From the NCBI GenBank assembly GCA_002404155.1, contig DHJC01000067.1:6295-14271 (forward strand): a stretch of DNA of 7,977 bases, in the 5' to 3' direction. Under the pieces are notes generated by a model. It made no database searches. It saw only the letters and a list, made by a program, of their open reading frames with translations, and was not told where the DNA came from. This document shows, one piece after another, positions 5,605 to 7,977 of this stretch (position 1 is the first letter of the stretch; each line of letters begins with the position of its first letter). Origin of the DNA: Chloroflexi bacterium UBA4730 (GTDB taxonomy: Bacteria > Chloroflexota > Limnocylindria > P2-11E). A program made the position numbers and the translations under genes.

Positions 5605-5988
5605 ATGACTCGGTTGGACCACGTCGTTATCCATGTCAGCGATTGGACACGCTCGAACGCCTTCTACCATGACGTCCTCGGTTGCGAAATCGTCGATGCC
5701 GGGGGACGGACCGCGTACCGCTGCGGAGATCAGCTCCTCAATGTGCATGGACCGGGAGTGACGCCCGCGATGGTCGCACGTCTGCCCGTCGCGCCCGGCA
5801 ACAGCGATCTCTGCTTCGAGTGGAGTGGCCCTATCGCTGGCGCGGTTGCACATCTCGCGCGCCAGGGGGTCACGATCGACGGTGGCCCGATGATCAGGCA
5901 CGGCGCTCGCGGCGCTGGTACCAGCGTGTACTTCCGCGATCCCGACGGCAGCCTGATCGAGTACATCTCATACGAGCCCGCAATCTGA
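5605..5988 (+). CDS. VOC-family (glyoxalase/dioxygenase-fold) metalloprotein
   Basis: The 127-residue product carries one complete VOC unit pair (two beta-alpha-beta-beta-beta modules). It begins LDHVVIHVSD, with FYHDVLGCEIV in the first module. The second module starts at SDLCFEW and ends VYFRDPDGSLIEYISYE. His6, His48 (LLNVH) and Glu119 occupy the usual metal-ligand positions. Length and motifs fit the small single-domain VOC group often labelled virulence protein or glyoxalase-like. The family includes glyoxalase I, ring-cleavage dioxygenases and fosfomycin/bleomycin resistance proteins, and the actual substrate cannot be read from sequence. The ATG is preceded by TATCCT at seven bases and no ribosome site, so translation is probably leaderless. 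It converges on the polytopic membrane gene and diverges from the 48-residue gene, so it appears to be a single-gene unit. Confidence 0.93.
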   Translation: MTRLDHVVIHVSDWTRSNAFYHDVLGCEIVDAGGRTAYRCGDQLLNVHGPGVTPAMVARLPVAPGNSDLCFEWSGPIAGAVAHLARQGVTIDGGPMIRHGARGAGTSVYFRDPDGSLIEYISYEPAI

Positions 5989-6173
5989 CGCTGCGAAATG
6001 GCTGGGCTCCGCTGTCTTCCGCGACTGTCCGCGCCTGAGCTCCAGCGCGGGCGCATGCCGTCGGCCAGCGCGCTGCGGCCATCGATAAGGCCCCGCGAGA
6101 CAGAGCCCTGCTCCGCGCGCTCGTGCTGTGTCGCGATGCCGTTCTCCAGCATCGTTCGCGTGCAGGCGGATCG

Positions 6174-6929
6174 TTAGAGGAACCGCGCTCTCGCGACCAG
6201 CAGCGCCACATCGGCGATCCCCGAAGCCGCCGCGAGCACGATTGCGGCCGTGCCCAGCGGATCGCGCGCGCGGCACCAGCTGAAGTACACGAGTACTACC
6301 GCGCCAGCCATCGCGCGGAACACCGCCAGCGGCTCCTGCCAGTTGTCGTATCCCCCACCCAGCTCGACCGCGGCGTACAGCGCGCCTGCGAGCCCAGCGC
6401 CGTCGCGCACCGAGTACACACGGGCGATCGCGAGCACGCATACGCTCAACGCGAGCGCGGTCAGAACGAAGCGCTCCGGATCGCCCCGCAGTGTCTCGCC
6501 GAGCACGATGAGCGGTGCGCCGACCGGGCGGAGAAACTGACCGCCCAGCGAGGTCTCCCCCGCACCGTGAACGAAGAACAAGACGAACGCGACCCAGAGC
6601 GCGAGCGCGGCCGCGGCAAGTCCGAAGCGCAGCGCCAGACGGCGGTCTCCTCGCACGAGCCCGCGCGCCGCCTCGATCACGAGCGCGACGCCAGCGGTCT
6701 CTTTGGAGAAGCCCGCGAGGAGCAGTAGCGCGGCGGATCCGTTCGATATCCCGGCCGCGAGCAGCGCGAGCCGCAGGGGCTCGGTGAGATCGCGCGCGAT
6801 GGGTAGCCACACACCCACGAACACTGCAAGGGCCAGCGCCCACCACGGACTGCGCCCCGCGGCGGTCGCAGCCAGGGCGGCGATCCAGATCAGGGCGGTC
6901 GCCGCGAGGACGTTGATCGCGACCAGCAC
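6174..6929 (-). CDS. Polytopic membrane protein, apparently lacking its N-terminal part
   Basis: The frame encodes 251 residues from GTG (6927-6929), with about seven hydrophobic helices (near 2-24, 27-45, 52-88, 98-121, 153-172, 200-218 and 225-248). Motifs seen are RDLTEP (46-51), GFSKETAG (73-80) and DNWQEPLAVFRA (195-206). These resemble the C-terminal half of large GT-C-like glycosyltransferase or mannosyltransferase-type membrane proteins, where an R/K-ET segment follows helix three. That comparison is from memory and moderate. The usual N-terminal catalytic half is missing. The frame opens only at a TAA (6948-6950), and the protein-like sequence begins immediately with PTALPYV. There is no ribosome site before the GTG, or before an alternative CTG at 6936-6938. 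Directly upstream lies an SGNH-hydrolase remnant, so the gene looks truncated by a deletion and may not be expressed. Confidence 0.72.
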   Translation of the reverse strand: MLVAINVLAATALIWIAALAATAAGRSPWWALALAVFVGVWLPIARDLTEPLRLALLAAGISNGSAALLLLAGFSKETAGVALVIEAARGLVRGDRRLALRFGLAAAALALWVAFVLFFVHGAGETSLGGQFLRPVGAPLIVLGETLRGDPERFVLTALALSVCVLAIARVYSVRDGAGLAGALYAAVELGGGYDNWQEPLAVFRAMAGAVVLVYFSWCRARDPLGTAAIVLAAASGIADVALLVARARFL

Positions 6930-6946
6930 GTATGGCAGTGCGGTCG

Positions 6947-7096
6947 GTTATCGAGCGCGCTCGCGACGGAGATAAACCTGCCGCTCGCCTCGCCCGGGCA
7001 GGAGGCGTTGGTGAAGGTAAGCGGCAGCGAGCTGGCCAAGGCCTCGGGGTAGCCGACGAAGTTCGACGGATCGGAGCGGCCCGCGGAGTCTGCTGC
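6947..7096 (-). pseudogene. SGNH/GDSL-hydrolase remnant
   Basis: An open minus-strand stretch between a TGA (7097-7099) and the membrane-protein gene encodes about 50 residues. These include SDPSNFVGYPEALASSLPL and TNASCPGEASGRFIS. This pattern (a DS followed by a P-S-N-F-V-Y-P block and then N-A-S-C-P-G-E) is characteristic of SGNH/GDSL esterase-like proteins around blocks I and II. The nucleophile block is degenerate (ADSAGRSD), there is no start codon, and the remaining catalytic Asp-His end is absent. Sense ends near ALDN at 6947, exactly where the membrane-protein frame takes over. It is best read as a truncated gene fragment, not a functional enzyme. Confidence 0.55.
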
Positions 7097-7143
7097 TCAT
7101 CCAGGGCCGCGCCGACCGTCTAACTCCTGGCGGCCGCGTGCGC

Positions 7144-7149
7144 TACCCT
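7144..7149 (+). promoter_or_regulatory. Putative -10 box (TACCCT) for the lipoyl/M23-like membrane protein
   Basis: TACCCTCGC here resembles the TACGCTCGC boxes at 3307-3312 and 5547-5552. Transcription would start near 7156, giving a leader of about 45 bases that contains the palindrome at 7171-7190. No good -35 is seen. Confidence 0.35.
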
Positions 7150-7170
7150 CGCTGGCGGGGCGGGTGCGGA

Positions 7171-7190
7171 GGAGAGAAACGGTTCTCTCC
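7171..7190 (+). promoter_or_regulatory. Perfect 8-bp palindrome beside the ribosome site (operator or leader hairpin)
   Basis: GGAGAGAA (7171-7178) and TTCTCTCC (7183-7190) are perfect inverted repeats around ACGG. They end directly against the GGAGG ribosome site (7191-7195). The element lies between the proposed -10 box and the ATG. It could be a dimeric repressor operator in DNA, or a tetraloop-like hairpin in the mRNA that affects ribosome access. Confidence 0.45.
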
Positions 7191-7195
7191 GGAGG
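7191..7195 (+). promoter_or_regulatory. Ribosome binding site GGAGG deciding the ATG at 7200
   Basis: GGAGG is followed by CGCC and ATG. This supports the ATG at 7200 over the in-frame GTG at 7164. That GTG has no such site and would add a non-hydrophobic 12-residue extension containing the palindrome. Confidence 0.5.
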
Positions 7196-7199
7196 CGCC

Positions 7200-7901
7200 A
7201 TGTCGAGGCTGCGAGCACCACACCCCGTCGCGCGAGCGTTCGCCGTCCTGGCCGATGGCCTCATCGTGCTGGTCGCTGGCGCGACCGCGCTCGCCGCCGG
7301 ACTGATGGTCGCGGGGGCGATCGGCACCGGCACGGCAGACGTCCGCCTCCCGTCGACGGCCAAGGCGCCGACGGCCGTCCCATCCGCCAGTGCGTCCGTG
7401 GCCGCCATCTCGCCCGCGCCGACGTCCTCGGCGACCCCGCTCGCGACGTTCGTGCCCTCGCTGGAGCCGGTGCCGGCGATCGTCGTCCTCCCCTACCGCT
7501 CCGGAGGCCGCAGTTACGCCGGCATCGAGGTGCGCCCGGGGACCGTCTTCCTTGCACCGTTGGAGGGGACGGTCGAGGTCCGGCTCTATCAGTACATCAA
7601 CAACGACGTCCGCGTCGGCTCGAACGTGCCCTCGCTGCCGTTCTTCCCCTACGTGACGGTCGTCTCATCCGACCGTCGGCTCATCTTCCGACCGGGCGCG
7701 CTTGGTGCGGACACTGAGCTGCTCGTCCGCGACGCTCAGCAAGTCGACGTCGGTGCGCCGCTGTTCCGCACGATCGGACCCGGTCGCTCATCCTGGGCGA
7801 CGTTCTACGACCCGACCATCCCCTTCCAGGTCGTCGCCTCGCTCCAGATCCTCCCCAGCGGGCGCGAGCTCGATCCGCTGATCGGCTACCTCGCCGACTG
7901 A
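7200..7901 (+). CDS. Membrane-anchored extracytoplasmic protein with lipoyl/M23-like beta domain
   Basis: The 233-residue product from ATG 7200 has a basic N-terminus (MSRLRAPHPVARAF), then a single hydrophobic segment (about 14-42). A Pro/Ser/Ala/Thr-rich linker follows (about 50-92), then a beta-rich domain to the end. Within it, PGTVFLAPLEGTVEVRLYQ (113-131) and QVDVGAPLFRTIG (181-193) resemble the entry and exit strands of biotinyl/lipoyl-like and M23-type beta folds. No HxH or other zinc ligands of active M23 peptidases are present, so enzymatic activity is unlikely. A binding or structural role outside the membrane is an inference. Anchor-plus-linker architecture parallels that of the CAP protein. 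No downstream gene is visible in the window. The start is chosen by GGAGG at 7191-7195. Confidence 0.75.
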   Translation: MSRLRAPHPVARAFAVLADGLIVLVAGATALAAGLMVAGAIGTGTADVRLPSTAKAPTAVPSASASVAAISPAPTSSATPLATFVPSLEPVPAIVVLPYRSGGRSYAGIEVRPGTVFLAPLEGTVEVRLYQYINNDVRVGSNVPSLPFFPYVTVVSSDRRLIFRPGALGADTELLVRDAQQVDVGAPLFRTIGPGRSSWATFYDPTIPFQVVASLQILPSGRELDPLIGYLAD

Positions 7902-7977
7902 GCCACGCGGCCAGGGCCTCTTGGTGGCAGCGGGTCCAGGTTCTCTGGTCCACCGCGAGCACCGGGCGCACGAAGTG

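Noticed and set aside
5274..5606. A 110-residue minus-strand frame covering the 48-residue gene
   Set aside because: It runs in another frame over a much more convincing hydrophobic small protein with a perfect ribosome site, and its composition is Arg/Gly/Pro-rich shadow sequence.
5989..6173. Possible gene or terminator between the convergent VOC and membrane genes
   Set aside because: No frame with protein-like composition, no start with a ribosome site and no clear hairpin with a T run were found.
7933..7951. Hairpin GGTCCAG-GTTCT-CTGGTCC as a terminator for the gene ending at 7901
   Set aside because: The stem has a T-T mismatch and there is no T run after it, so it does not meet the usual pattern of an intrinsic terminator.
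7681..7971. A 96-residue minus-strand frame at the right edge
   Set aside because: Most of it is antisense to the lipoyl/M23-like gene and Arg-rich. Only the first 25 or so residues lie outside it, too few to judge.
1..7977. CRISPR array or insertion sequence
   Set aside because: No regularly spaced repeat-spacer pattern, no transposase motif and no terminal inverted repeats with target duplications were seen. The only long-range repeat is the tRNA-derived pair.

Overview
This is a high-GC bacterial window. Its genes have strongly GC-ending codons and TANNNT-type -10 boxes placed very close to start codons. There are two extracytoplasmic proteins with Pro/Ser/Thr-rich linkers, and one large cyclase-ATPase-TPR regulator. 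This combination fits a high-GC Terrabacteria lineage such as Chloroflexota (Limnocylindria-like) or Actinomycetota. That assignment is inference; the window holds no rRNA or other phylogenetic marker.

Left part (1-3600). A short C-terminal fragment of an unrecognised plus-strand gene comes first. Then one large minus-strand gene (274-3300) encodes a class III nucleotide cyclase domain, a STAND-type ATPase and a helical TPR-like tail. It is bracketed by two related copies of an unusual direct repeat (136-198 and 3448-3512). Each copy combines the 3' half of a tRNA-Gly(UCC)-like sequence with the same non-tRNA block. This looks like the footprint of integration at a tRNA gene. No recombinase is visible, and the right-hand copy is followed by further AGAAGCGA repeats.

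Middle part (3601-5600). A minus-strand pair encodes an exported CAP/SCP-domain protein (3954-4709) and, through a TAG/GTG one-base overlap, a small GIY-YIG nuclease-domain protein (3709-3954). The nuclease C-terminus appears knocked out of frame at a four-base homopolymer. About 660 bases with little clear coding follow, holding one possible small ORF. Next is a previously easy-to-miss 48-residue two-helix membrane protein (5375-5521, minus) with a perfect AGGAGG ribosome site.

Right part (5600-7977). A VOC-fold metalloprotein (5605-5988) is transcribed divergently from the 48-residue gene and looks leaderless. It converges on a polytopic membrane protein (6174-6929, minus). The 5' end of that gene abuts a truncated SGNH/GDSL-hydrolase remnant (6947-7096), as though a deletion fused two genes. 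Finally, a membrane-anchored protein (7200-7901, plus) with a lipoyl/M23-like beta domain is preceded by a perfect 8-bp palindrome next to its ribosome site.

The genes do not form one obvious pathway. The clearest functional couplings are the CAP/GIY-YIG translational overlap and the divergent 48-residue/VOC promoter region. The window reads as an accessory, gene-decay-prone region and shows no demonstrable defence or biosynthetic system.
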